Part shown: positions 27,662 through 37,053 of the stretch, piece by piece
Numbering within the stretch: position 1 is the first letter of the stretch
How the letters are laid out: every line of letters begins with the position of its first letter
Assembly: GCF_000010305.1 (NCBI RefSeq)
Contig: NC_012489.1
Span: forward strand, 124,001-188,000
DNA: 64,000 bases
Source: Gemmatimonas aurantiaca T-27
Lineage (GTDB): Bacteria > Gemmatimonadota > Gemmatimonadetes > Gemmatimonadales > Gemmatimonadaceae
Direction of reading: 5' to 3'
Translations under genes and position numbers: made by a program
The notes under the pieces: model-generated
Databases searched by the model: none
What the model was told of the DNA's origin: nothing
The model's input: only the letters and a program-made list of their open reading frames with translations

Positions 27662-29026
27662 CTACTTCTTGTCGATGCGTGCTCGCTCGAGCCGGAACGG
27701 TCCACCGTCGCGTACCGCCATGAATACCACGCCGCCCGGTGCGAAGCCGATGATCGTGCGATTCTCTGGTATCAGCACACGGTCCACCGCTTCACCCTGA
27801 CCATTGATGACATCGTACACCGAGCCCGCCGGCTGCGGCTTGGTGGGGATGGTGCGCACCCAGATGTTGCCATCCGCATCCGGTCGTGTGCTCGTGGCAA
27901 AAAACGGCGGCTGATAGTCCGGCAGCTCGCTCGGCGATACGTAGTTGATCTGCGGTGGCGCCACCTGCGGGGCCTGCACCGGGCCGCCGGGGCCACCACC
28001 CCGCGATTCAAAGCGCATCACGACCTGAGGTGCGGCGCCACCACCGCCACCTCCCATGGCTGCCCCGAACGCCTGCGCCATCTGCTGCCCCTGATTGGGA
28101 TTGGCGGCCGCCTGGCGATCACGAATGGCCTTCACCGAGTCGATGAGTTTCACTTTGTCTTCGTCGGTAAGGCGCTTCCAGTCGAACGGAATCTTGGCTG
28201 AGCTGCGCCATTGTTTGTCGCTGGACATCCAGTCCACGTGATAGTCGCGCCCGCGGATCAGGGCCACGTCGCCTTTCGACGTCACGGCCCACTCGTCGAC
28301 GACCGGTAGGGGATTCACTTCGATGGACACGGTGATTTTGCCGTCGTCCGAGCGAGACATGTTGGTGTTGGTCTTCGGTACTTTCACGAATCCCACCGTA
28401 TCGAGCTGACGCGACTGCAGGTTCACCCGCACGACCGCCATCGTGTCAGGCTGCTGTGGCATCTGCGGAAGACCACCGCCGCCGCCTCCCGGTGGCGCCA
28501 TGCGCATCTGCAGTTGCGGCATGCCGCGGTAGATCAGGTAGCCGTCGTGATAGTACGCGCCGCCCAGACCGGCCGACGCCAGCATCATGGCGTCCTGCGA
28601 ACGTGGTACCGACATGACACGCGCGATCTTGCCCGCTGGATCGATGACCAACATGGACAACGAAGCCGCGTCGACAAACAACGTGGAGTCGCCACGATAG
28701 GCGATCAGGCTTCCCGAGCGTGGGCCGTAGGCATTGGCCGTGCTTGGTGTGGAATCCGCCACGACCGAAAGCACCTTGAACGTGGAATCCACCAGCAGCA
28801 CACGCCGGCTTGCCGCATCGTTGATCAACAAGCGTCCGTCAGACAACGGACGGATGTTGTTGACCTGCCCCAGCGAATCGGCGGACGTGGCCAGTGCGGG
28901 GCCTAGTTGACGGATGGTTGGGCGTTCCTGCGCGTGAAGGACTTGGGACGTGCCCAAGGAAGCACTCAACGCGATCCCGGTGACGGCGACACCGGTCGCA
29001 ACGACGCGTAATGTGAGAGGAGGCAT
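27662..29026 (-). CDS. Secreted beta-propeller-like protein
   Basis: 454 residues with a signal peptide (LRVVATGVAVTGIALSASLG). Repeated blade-like units (NNIRPLSDGRLLINDAASRRVLLVD; GSLIAYRGDSTLFVDAASLSMLVIDPAGK; DADGNIWVRTIP) suggest a six-bladed NHL/SMP-30-like propeller. Two Gly/Met/Gln/Pro-rich low-complexity stretches (about 177-190 and 315-345) interrupt it. It lies 65 bp downstream of the large TonB receptor on the same strand, so it may be a periplasmic partner of that receptor (inference). Confidence 0.72.
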   Translation of the reverse strand: MPPLTLRVVATGVAVTGIALSASLGTSQVLHAQERPTIRQLGPALATSADSLGQVNNIRPLSDGRLLINDAASRRVLLVDSTFKVLSVVADSTPSTANAYGPRSGSLIAYRGDSTLFVDAASLSMLVIDPAGKIARVMSVPRSQDAMMLASAGLGGAYYHDGYLIYRGMPQLQMRMAPPGGGGGGLPQMPQQPDTMAVVRVNLQSRQLDTVGFVKVPKTNTNMSRSDDGKITVSIEVNPLPVVDEWAVTSKGDVALIRGRDYHVDWMSSDKQWRSSAKIPFDWKRLTDEDKVKLIDSVKAIRDRQAAANPNQGQQMAQAFGAAMGGGGGGAAPQVVMRFESRGGGPGGPVQAPQVAPPQINYVSPSELPDYQPPFFATSTRPDADGNIWVRTIPTKPQPAGSVYDVINGQGEAVDRVLIPENRTIIGFAPGGVVFMAVRDGGPFRLERARIDKK

Positions 29027-29091
29027 AGTGAGAGAATGGAGGGAGAAAAGAGACTATCGAGCAGCGGCCGAAGCCGTGGTGTTCCGTCGTG

Positions 29092-32000
29092 TCATCGCAT
29101 GATGATGGTGGTCTGTGCTCCACCACCCATGGCGCCGGCACCCATGAACGTCGCGCCACCGGGCAGCATCATCGGGCCGCCACCACCGGCCGTGCCGGAG
29201 CGAATGCTGCGCAGGTACCGATCGTCGAGCGAGGTGGTGATGAAGGCCGGCAGTCGGCGCTTCTGCGCATCGGTGAGCAGGGCACGCACGGCGGGCGCAT
29301 ATCCACGCAGGATGTCGATGCTGGCTTCACGTGCCTTGACGTATTCCCAGTACACCCGATCACGACTGTACCCACTGGGGAGTTCGGCATAACGCTTGGC
29401 GATCGGGGCCCAGATGGAATCGAGGCGCACCGTATAGCGGCGATTCATCATGGCCAGGCTGTCAGCCTGTGTAGACGACAACTTGAGCGTATCCTGGTCG
29501 CGCAGGATCGTGGCCAACGGATTGGGCACGCCACCGGTGCCAAACTGCGCCTTGATGACCGCTTCCTGTGCCTTGGTGCCCTGCGTGCGACGGCCCCGAT
29601 CGAGTGTTTGCGTAAGCACCTGCCGCTCGCGCGTCGCACCGATGTCATAGCACAGCATGGCGCTCACCGTGACTGGCGCGCGGAACTGCTGGAACTGCGG
29701 ATTGGTGGCACCGAAGCGCTGGTTCACTTCGTACTTGTAGCGCTTGGTGACGGGATCAAACCCACGCACGTACAGCAGCGCCGGGTCCACGAACACCTGT
29801 TGGCCCCAACCCTTCAGGTTATCGGCGCCGTTCATCAGCAGGTCCGCCGCACCGAGCGGGTTGCTCACGTTGAAACTGAGCGTGGCGCGCTGCGGCATGC
29901 GCACCTTGAGCGGATTGAACGAGAAGGAGAGGTTGGCCGTGCTGATCCACGGGCCTTCGCAGCTATTGCGGCCGGCGAGTGTGCCGAGCTGCTTGCTCAG
30001 GCAGCGACGGGCCACGTCGGAGCCTTTGTCGAGCAACGCCTGCATGGCCGCCGCCGTGGTGGCGTCTCCTGATGTCGACGGATCGAAGATGAATGCGCGG
30101 TCATTGCTGAAGCCGTCGCCGTTCACGTCGCCGCCGATGGACGGCGTGAAGGGGGAGCCGGAGCGGAACTGGCCACCCCAGGAGATACGAATGAAATCGA
30201 ACGCGTTCCAGGTCACATTGTACGTGATCTGATGACGCGAGTCGAACGGTGAACGTGACCAGGAAATGGCGTTCGGATCGCCAGCGGTACTGGAGAAACC
30301 ACGAAACTGCTCGCGCACATTGCTGTACGTGTAGCTCGCGTTCCAGCTAATGGTGCTGTTGAACGTCATCGGTGAAAACCGCGCGGTGAACTGCGCACTG
30401 CGCGAGGTCAGATCGCTGCGCTGTTCCGTGACGCGCTGGAAGGTGGAGTCCAGGCGTCCGTCACCTGCCGCAATGCCACCGGTGAGTGGTACGATGCTGG
30501 TCGGGCGCACGTACACGGGTCGCCCGTCTTCATTGTCGATGACAAACCGCTCCACACCGGCAAAGTTGCGATCGACAAAACTCGACTGGCGCTGATTGAT
30601 GGAATAGGTCGCGTCGAACGACCCATTCATGCGATTGCGCAGAACTGCACCCGACCAGCTCAGGTTGGATCGAATGCTCGTGGACGGCGCAAAATTCTTC
30701 GCGAACAAGGTGACATTTGGCGCGCCATTCGCAAACACGGTGCCCGTGGTGCCATCGGCGCAGCGGGTGGGGATGTTGCCGGGATTGGCGTAGGTGCTCC
30801 ACGCCGGCACTGGCGTGGCCGGACCCACGCAAGCCAGTTGCTGAATGGCGTTGGCCAGTCCGGTATTGTCGATGGCCGACCCGATGAGCGTCGCCTGCGG
30901 CATGTTCTGGAACATGCCAATGCCGCCTCGCACCACCGCGCGCGGGCCACGAAAGGCGCCTTCGAATGCGCCAATCTGCGGGCCCGTGCCATACTGCCAG
31001 GAGAAGCCACCGCGCACACTCGGATAGATGCCATTGGGCACCTCTGTGTTGCGCACGCCAAAGCGCTGCTCCACGGCACTGTTGACTGCCGGGGCGTCGA
31101 GAAACTTGTTGGCATCGACACGCACGCCGTACTGAAATTGCAGGCGATTCGTGCGGCGGTATGAATCACCCAGTGAGAGTGCGCCGATGAGCTGACTCGC
31201 GTCCCGTTCACGCGGCGAGAGCGTGCGGGTGAACGACACCGGGATCCCCGCCTGCAGGTCGGCCAGCGAGTTGTAGGTGAACGTGCCCAGACGATTCAGC
31301 GTCTGGTCCTGCGACGACCCATCTCGGCGGAACTCCGACGCCAGCTTGAGACGATGTTTGTTGTTGGCGCTGAACCATGACAGCGAGTTGTTCGCCATCA
31401 CGCTGTTCGACGATTGTGTCGTGGCCAGGGTCTGGTTGCCACCAAAGGCTAGCATCTGCACACCGGTGCTGCCGTCCCCGAAGGCGCTGTTCACCCGCAC
31501 GCGACCGGCTGGCAGATTCACGAACGGTGATCCTTCGTTCTGCGACGCATTCAGTCCCACCGAGGTTTCCGTGAGCAGGTTGATGCCACGCACCGCGAGA
31601 TAGGCACTGTGTCGTCCCTGCAGACCGGCATTGAGCCCGGTGCGCTGCGCGCTGGCGGTGGGCAGCGACGACGTGAGTGGGGTGGCCGGATTCTGTCGGT
31701 TCCACGCGCCGTTGAACGTCAGGTTGTACGCGGTGCCACTGGTGCTCGACGGTGGCGCAAAGTCGATGCTGCCCACCACACTGCCCTGATCGGCGAGGCG
31801 GCTGTTGGGCAGACCATTGGCCGATGTGGGCACGTTCGACGCACCGAGGATGCCCACCAGGCGCTGCACCGAATCGGCGGCGATCCCCGTGGCCTGCAAT
31901 CCCACTGTGGAGGTATTGAGCAGCGTTTGCAGGTCGTTGCTGCGACGGCCCAGTTGAAAGGCCATCATGTAAAACGCCTTGTCGAACACCAGCGGCCCGG

Positions 32001-32898
32001 CAACACTGCCCCCGATGGACCCGTTGCTGTACTGCTGACCGGTGGCCCGTGCGGGAGCGTCCATCCACTGCAGTTGCGGCGCCTCGCCGAGGAAGCTCAG
32101 GCCGCGCGCGCTGAAGTTGGAGCCACTGCGTGTACTGAGGCTGAACTGTCCGCCGCTGAATCCACCACGTGATACGTCATACGGCGACGTGGAGAGCGAG
32201 CTTCCGACCTGGGCATCGCGGGGCAGTCCAGATCCGCCAAAATTCATGCCATTGAGCGTGGTGTTGTTCTGGTCGGCGCCCATGCCCATGACTGAATAGC
32301 CATTGGCGCCGCCGTCCTGGCCTGGCACCAACTGCACACCAGGCAGTGTGGCGGCCATCGCAGCGAGGTCACCCATCTGGTCAGGTGGCAGTGCGGCGTT
32401 GTTCGCCGGAATCACCCGCTCCGTGCCGCTGATATCCTGACTGACATCATTGCGTGAGACCTTCTGCCGGTCGGCTGTCACCTTCATGGCATCGAGCACC
32501 GTACCGACCTTCGACAACTTGGCATCGCCCAGCAGCACATCTTCGTCGGCCACGCGTTTGATCTCGAAACGCTTCTGCGCAAAGCCCACCGCGTTGACGG
32601 TGACCATGTAGTCGCCATCGCCATTGGGGAATGTCACGGTGTATCGACCGCTGCGATCAGTGCGCGCGGTGCGGTTCACATTGCCGGAGATGGTCGTCAC
32701 AATGACGGTGACGTTCTCCAGCGGTTCATTGTCGGCGCCGGTGATGCGTCCGCGGATGACATCCACTTGCTGGGCGCTGGCGGGTGTCGCGAGACACCCA
32801 AGCAGCACCAGCAGCGTGGCGCAGAGTCCGTAAAGTCGACGGTACACGTCGGAGGGGGCGGAGGTGACGAAGTGGAGGTGACCGGCACCATCCTGCAT
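29092..32898 (-). CDS. TonB-dependent receptor with N-terminal carboxypeptidase-regulatory domain and C-terminal helical extension
   Basis: 1268 residues from the ATG at 32898. After a signal peptide (GLCATLLVLLGCLATPASAQ) comes a CarboxypepD_reg-like Ig domain (VIRGRITGADNEPLENVTVIV). Next are a plug (NNAALPPDQMGDLAAMAATLPGV, then YSVMGMGADQNNTTLNGMNF) and a large barrel (about 300-1090). The last 170 or so residues are not barrel: they are helical, contain two LTxxQ-like motifs (LSSTQADSL, LTDAQKRRL) and end in a Gly/Met-rich tail. OmpA/Oar-type receptors of this class import or bind large substrates. It follows murB by 70 bp. Confidence 0.82.
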   Translation of the reverse strand: MQDGAGHLHFVTSAPSDVYRRLYGLCATLLVLLGCLATPASAQQVDVIRGRITGADNEPLENVTVIVTTISGNVNRTARTDRSGRYTVTFPNGDGDYMVTVNAVGFAQKRFEIKRVADEDVLLGDAKLSKVGTVLDAMKVTADRQKVSRNDVSQDISGTERVIPANNAALPPDQMGDLAAMAATLPGVQLVPGQDGGANGYSVMGMGADQNNTTLNGMNFGGSGLPRDAQVGSSLSTSPYDVSRGGFSGGQFSLSTRSGSNFSARGLSFLGEAPQLQWMDAPARATGQQYSNGSIGGSVAGPLVFDKAFYMMAFQLGRRSNDLQTLLNTSTVGLQATGIAADSVQRLVGILGASNVPTSANGLPNSRLADQGSVVGSIDFAPPSSTSGTAYNLTFNGAWNRQNPATPLTSSLPTASAQRTGLNAGLQGRHSAYLAVRGINLLTETSVGLNASQNEGSPFVNLPAGRVRVNSAFGDGSTGVQMLAFGGNQTLATTQSSNSVMANNSLSWFSANNKHRLKLASEFRRDGSSQDQTLNRLGTFTYNSLADLQAGIPVSFTRTLSPRERDASQLIGALSLGDSYRRTNRLQFQYGVRVDANKFLDAPAVNSAVEQRFGVRNTEVPNGIYPSVRGGFSWQYGTGPQIGAFEGAFRGPRAVVRGGIGMFQNMPQATLIGSAIDNTGLANAIQQLACVGPATPVPAWSTYANPGNIPTRCADGTTGTVFANGAPNVTLFAKNFAPSTSIRSNLSWSGAVLRNRMNGSFDATYSINQRQSSFVDRNFAGVERFVIDNEDGRPVYVRPTSIVPLTGGIAAGDGRLDSTFQRVTEQRSDLTSRSAQFTARFSPMTFNSTISWNASYTYSNVREQFRGFSSTAGDPNAISWSRSPFDSRHQITYNVTWNAFDFIRISWGGQFRSGSPFTPSIGGDVNGDGFSNDRAFIFDPSTSGDATTAAAMQALLDKGSDVARRCLSKQLGTLAGRNSCEGPWISTANLSFSFNPLKVRMPQRATLSFNVSNPLGAADLLMNGADNLKGWGQQVFVDPALLYVRGFDPVTKRYKYEVNQRFGATNPQFQQFRAPVTVSAMLCYDIGATRERQVLTQTLDRGRRTQGTKAQEAVIKAQFGTGGVPNPLATILRDQDTLKLSSTQADSLAMMNRRYTVRLDSIWAPIAKRYAELPSGYSRDRVYWEYVKAREASIDILRGYAPAVRALLTDAQKRRLPAFITTSLDDRYLRSIRSGTAGGGGPMMLPGGATFMGAGAMGGGAQTTIIMR

Positions 32899-32968
32899 GC
32901 CGGTTGCTGACTTCGACACAGACCTCGCGGGGAGCGTTTCCTTGCTCCCGCAGATCAATCGGAACCGC

Positions 32969-33949
32969 CTAGAACTCCCCGATGAAGCCCACTTCGGGTT
33001 CGAGTTCGTACCCGAACTTCTCCCGCACCGCGGCTTGTGCATGGGCAATGAGTGCCTGCACATCGGCCGACGTGGCGTGGCCGAGATTCACGAGGATGTT
33101 GGCGTGGATGTGCGAAATCTGCGCATCACCCACACGGAACCCCTTGAGACCGCATTGATCGATGAGGCGACCAGCTCCCACCCCTTCGATCTTCTTGAAG
33201 ATCGAACCGGCGCTCGGGTGCACCTGCAGCCAGGGATGCCGTGAGCCGCGCCACGACAGGTTTTCCTGCAGGATTCGGTGCAACGTGGCCGAATCGCTGG
33301 CCTCGAGGCGGAATGTGGCACTGAGGACCACATCCCGCCGGTGATGGAAGACGGTGTCGTCGTATGCAAATTGTATGTAGTCCGCATCGACCACGCGGCG
33401 GTCGCCTTCCTCGCGCAAGATCTCGCAGGATGCAAAGACCTCACTGATGAACATCGTGCGTTCCCGTTCGGGCGCCGGCGACAGGAAATGGAGGTTCTGC
33501 CAGAGCGCGCCACCGATGGTGCTGGGAATGCCGATGTAGTGCTCGAGACCGGAGAATCCGGCCCGCACCGTCTCCAGCACCAGGTCCTGCACCACGGCGC
33601 CGCTTTCGGTCCAGAGGGTCCCGTCGGCGGAGAGGCGGTGGGCCTTGGCTTGATTGCGGATCACCAGCCCCCGGACGCCACGATCCCCGACCACGATGTT
33701 GGCGCCGAGTCCGAGCACGAACCAGGGAATATTCAGTGCCCTCGCGGTGGTAATGGCGGTGGCGAGGTCGTCTGCCGTGGTGGCATCGTACAGGACGTCC
33801 GCCGGACCTCCAATCCGAAAAGTGGTGTACGGAGCCAGCGGTTCGTTCACGCGCAGCCGCGTGGTGTCGAGGACGCGTCCCAGCGCCTCGGCGAGGGCGG
33901 CCGGCGTGGTCCCTCCGTGTATCGGCGATGTCGAAGCAGGATCAGGCAT
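32969..33949 (-). CDS. murB: UDP-N-acetylenolpyruvoylglucosamine reductase
   Basis: 326 residues. The FAD-binding region is YTTFRIGGPADVL, then WFVLGLGANIVVGDRGVRG; catalytic regions are GFSGLEHYIGIPSTIGGALWQN and the HPSAGSIFKK block with the proton-donating Ser. It reduces the enolpyruvyl group to lactyl in peptidoglycan precursor synthesis. Several starts are possible (34003 and 33949); 33949 avoids a deep overlap with the divergent M16 gene, but still leaves only 29 bp between the two starts. Confidence 0.92.
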   Translation of the reverse strand: MPDPASTSPIHGGTTPAALAEALGRVLDTTRLRVNEPLAPYTTFRIGGPADVLYDATTADDLATAITTARALNIPWFVLGLGANIVVGDRGVRGLVIRNQAKAHRLSADGTLWTESGAVVQDLVLETVRAGFSGLEHYIGIPSTIGGALWQNLHFLSPAPERERTMFISEVFASCEILREEGDRRVVDADYIQFAYDDTVFHHRRDVVLSATFRLEASDSATLHRILQENLSWRGSRHPWLQVHPSAGSIFKKIEGVGAGRLIDQCGLKGFRVGDAQISHIHANILVNLGHATSADVQALIAHAQAAVREKFGYELEPEVGFIGEF

Positions 33950-33978
33950 CGCACAAAGATCCCCATCCCCGTCATCGA

Positions 33979-35427
33979 ATGCCAGCGTCCATTTCACGGA
34001 CATCGGGGCGCCCGCGCCTCCTGCGTTGGGGGCTCTGCGCCCTCCTGCTCGCGGCGCCTGCCTCCGCAGTAATGGTCGCCCCGCTTCAGGCCCAGTCGCG
34101 CGCGGAGCTCGACAAGGTCCTGCGGCGCAAGCTGCTCGCCAATGGTATGGAGGTGATCGTCGTGGAGAATCACGGCGTGCCGATTGCCACGCTCGAAATC
34201 AATGTGCGCAACGGAGCCTTCACGCAGTCGCCGGAGTACGCCGGGCTCGCACACATGTACGAGCACATGTTCTTCAAGGCGAACAAAGACTTGCCCGATG
34301 CCGAAGCGTTCACCGAGCGCGCTGGTGAGCTGGGCGCCGTGTTCAATGGCACGACTCAGGAAGAGCGGGTCAACTACTTCCTGACGCTGCCCGCCGATTC
34401 GGTGGTGGGTGGTCTCAAGTTCCTGGCCAGTGCTCTGATCAATCCGAGTTTCCGCGAAGACGAACTCGCTGCCGAAAAAGAAGTGGTACTTGGCGAGTAC
34501 GATCGGAACGAAGCCCAGCCCGGATTCGACTTTCAGCAGAAGGCCACGGCGTTGTTGTATCCCGGGCAGTTCAGCCGCAAGAACACGATCGGCGATCGCA
34601 AGGTGATTGCCAATGTCACGCCGGCTCAGATGCGCGAGATCCAGCGCAAGTACTATGTGCCCAACAACAGCGCCTTGATCGTGACGGGTGACGTGGACCC
34701 GGAAAAGATCTTCGCGATGGCCGAGCAGATTTTTGGCGGCTGGCCCAAGGGGGCCGATCCCTTTGTGGCCGATCCCATTCCGGCGATCCCTGCGCTCGAG
34801 AGCAACAAGGCGCAGATCAGCGTAGAGCCGATCAATGCCGTGGCTGTGTTGATCCAGTGGCAGGGACCCAGTGTGGGTAAGGACCCAGGCGCCACGTTCG
34901 CCGCCGACGTGTTCAGCGACGTGCTCAACACACCAGGCTCCACCTTCCAGAAGAACCTCGTGGACACGGGGCTCTGGCAGGGCGTCGGCGTGAACTACTA
35001 CACGTTGAATCACACGGGTCCGATTTCCATCAGTGGTCAGACGACGCCCGACAAGTATCGCGCGGCGATGGCGGCACTGGAGCGGGAGATCGCCAAGTTC
35101 ACCGACCCCACCTACATCACACCGCGCGAGATCGAGGCGGTGAAGGCACAGCGCGCGGTGTCGAGTGCTTTCGGCATCGAAAAGGCTTCGGAGATTGCGC
35201 ACACCATCGGATTCTGGTGGAGCGTGGCCAACCTCGACTACTTCATGAGCTATACCGACCAGATGGCGCAGCAGCGCATCACCGACTTGATGCGCTACAC
35301 GCGCACCTACATCGCGGGCAAGCCGCGTGTGACCAATGTGCTGCTGTCAGCCGAGGCCCGGCGTGCGATCGGGCTCACCGAAAGTGAACTGCTCACGCCG
35401 ACCACACGTCCGGTGGTGCGCCCATGA
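33979..35427 (+). CDS. M16 family zinc peptidase, exported
   Basis: 482 residues with a signal peptide (RLLRWGLCALLLAAPASAVM). The zinc-binding HxxEH motif is H92-M-Y-E95-H96, with the distal Glu in the AAEKEVVLGEYDRNE helix (about 172), and the second M16 domain follows (about 270-480). Active M16 peptidases degrade short peptides, usually as a pair with an inactive partner; the partner is the next gene. Upstream in-frame ATG positions would put it inside murB. Confidence 0.9.
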   Translation: MPASISRTSGRPRLLRWGLCALLLAAPASAVMVAPLQAQSRAELDKVLRRKLLANGMEVIVVENHGVPIATLEINVRNGAFTQSPEYAGLAHMYEHMFFKANKDLPDAEAFTERAGELGAVFNGTTQEERVNYFLTLPADSVVGGLKFLASALINPSFREDELAAEKEVVLGEYDRNEAQPGFDFQQKATALLYPGQFSRKNTIGDRKVIANVTPAQMREIQRKYYVPNNSALIVTGDVDPEKIFAMAEQIFGGWPKGADPFVADPIPAIPALESNKAQISVEPINAVAVLIQWQGPSVGKDPGATFAADVFSDVLNTPGSTFQKNLVDTGLWQGVGVNYYTLNHTGPISISGQTTPDKYRAAMAALEREIAKFTDPTYITPREIEAVKAQRAVSSAFGIEKASEIAHTIGFWWSVANLDYFMSYTDQMAQQRITDLMRYTRTYIAGKPRVTNVLLSAEARRAIGLTESELLTPTTRPVVRP

Positions 35428-36875
35428 CCGTGTCACGTGAGGTGCCGACGGGGCTGATGCGTCGCCGTGGACGACTGATGGTTTGTGCATCGGTGGTGTT
35501 TGGTGCGGCGGTATTGGCACCCGTGATGAACGCGGCGCTCGAGGCGCAAGCCACGCGGGCGCCGGTACGACGGCCTGCTGCGCCGCGTCCGGCCACGCGT
35601 CCCGCGGAGCCGGCCCTGTCGCCCGCGATCATGGGAGACGATTCGCTCACCATGAAGTTCGAAGTGAGCGGCATTCCGGTGATTCTGCGGAGGGTCACCG
35701 CCAACAATGTCGTGGCGGCCAATCTGTATCTGCTGGGTGGCGTGCGGCAATTGACGCTGGCTACGCAGGGGATCGAGATGTTGTTGCTGGAGTCGGGTGA
35801 ACGGGGCACGCAGAAATACCCGCGGGATGTGCTGCGCACAAAAATGGCGCGCATGGGGAGCGTGATCGGTGTGAGCCCCGGTGTGGATTGGACAACGGTC
35901 GCATTGCGCGCCACGACCACATCACTCGACAGCACCTGGGCCATCCTGGCAGACCGAATCATGGCGCCGCGACTCGATCCGGCCGAGGTCGAGTTGGTGC
36001 GCGAGCAGTTCGTGACGGCGGTGAGCCAGCGCAAGGACAGCCCGGATGCGTTGCTGGACTTCATGGCGGACAGCATTGCGTTTGCGGGACATCCGTACGC
36101 GCTCGAGCCCACGGGCACCGAAGCGTCGCTCGGTGCCCTCAAGGTGTCCGATCTGCGCGCGTATCAGACGCAGCAGATGGTCACGTCGCGTATGATGCTG
36201 GTGGTGGTGGGGAATGTGTCGCGTGCGCGCGTGGAGAAGCTGGTGCGCGAGTCGATCGGTCGGTTGCCGCGCGGTAGCTATGCCTGGACGTTGCCGGAGC
36301 CGCCGGCGGACTTGCCGAGTGCCTATGTGGTCGCCCAGCGGCAACTACCGACCAACTACCTCCAGGGCTACTTCCACGGTCCGCAGGCATCGAGCAAGGA
36401 CTATGCGTCGCTGCGTCTGGCGTGTGCCGTGCTTTCAGGTCGCCTGTTCGGTGAAGTGCGTCAGCGTCGCAACCTCACGTACTCGGTGAACGCCCCGTTT
36501 GTGGAACGGGCGTTTTCGATGGGTGGTCTGTACGTGACCACCACGCAGCCCGACGAAGTGCTGGCCATCATGCAGCAGCAGATCCGCGCACTGCAGGAAG
36601 GCACGATCACCAACGATGGTCTCGACCGACTGGTGCAGCAGTTCATCGTGACCTACTTCCTCGACAATGAGACCAACGCCGACCAGGCCAACTTGCTGGC
36701 CCGGGCGGAACTGTATCAGAGCGATTTCCGGCGCGCTTCGCGTTTCGTGGACGAGCTCCGGTCGGTAACGCCCGAGGAGATCCAGCGGGCGGCGCGCACC
36801 TATATGACCAAGGTGCGATGGGCGTATGTGGGCGATCCCGCCAAGGTCACGCCGGCCCGATTGCTGCGCTTTTGA
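35424..36875 (+). CDS. M16 family peptidase-like protein, catalytically inactive partner
   Basis: 483 residues with a signal peptide and a Pro/Arg-rich linker. The region that should hold HxxEH reads TQGIEMLLLESG, so the zinc ligands are missing. The C-terminal R/Y pair is present (RRNLTYSVNAPF), which in M16 partner subunits helps to bind the peptide. It overlaps the upstream gene by four bases (ATGA), consistent with a 1:1 complex of active and inactive subunits, as in other bacterial M16B pairs. Confidence 0.87.
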   Translation: MTVSREVPTGLMRRRGRLMVCASVVFGAAVLAPVMNAALEAQATRAPVRRPAAPRPATRPAEPALSPAIMGDDSLTMKFEVSGIPVILRRVTANNVVAANLYLLGGVRQLTLATQGIEMLLLESGERGTQKYPRDVLRTKMARMGSVIGVSPGVDWTTVALRATTTSLDSTWAILADRIMAPRLDPAEVELVREQFVTAVSQRKDSPDALLDFMADSIAFAGHPYALEPTGTEASLGALKVSDLRAYQTQQMVTSRMMLVVVGNVSRARVEKLVRESIGRLPRGSYAWTLPEPPADLPSAYVVAQRQLPTNYLQGYFHGPQASSKDYASLRLACAVLSGRLFGEVRQRRNLTYSVNAPFVERAFSMGGLYVTTTQPDEVLAIMQQQIRALQEGTITNDGLDRLVQQFIVTYFLDNETNADQANLLARAELYQSDFRRASRFVDELRSVTPEEIQRAARTYMTKVRWAYVGDPAKVTPARLLRF

Positions 36876-36980
36876 TGCGATTCTGAGCGGCTCCGGGCGC
36901 TCCGGCGTCGCTCACGCGGATCACGCTCTCGACGGACTGCAGGGGAAGGGCTATATCATCGGGCATCGCGCCCGTCGCAC

Positions 36981-37021
36981 GGGGATGGCGGTTGACCACG
37001 CGTGGTCAGCCCTCCATCCCC
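36981..37021 (+). terminator. Hairpin between the M16 pair and the Gfo/Idh/MocA gene
   Basis: GGGGATGG/CCATCCCC close a structure whose inner part GGTTGACCA/TGGTCAGCC (one G-U) ends in the loop CGCG; the core GACCACGCGTGGTC is a 14-bp palindrome. It sits about 105 bp after the M16 stop. There is no T-run, so an operator for the next gene is also possible. Confidence 0.45.
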
Positions 37022-37053
37022 GAATGCCTTTCCGCCTCCCCTGCGCTTCTTTC

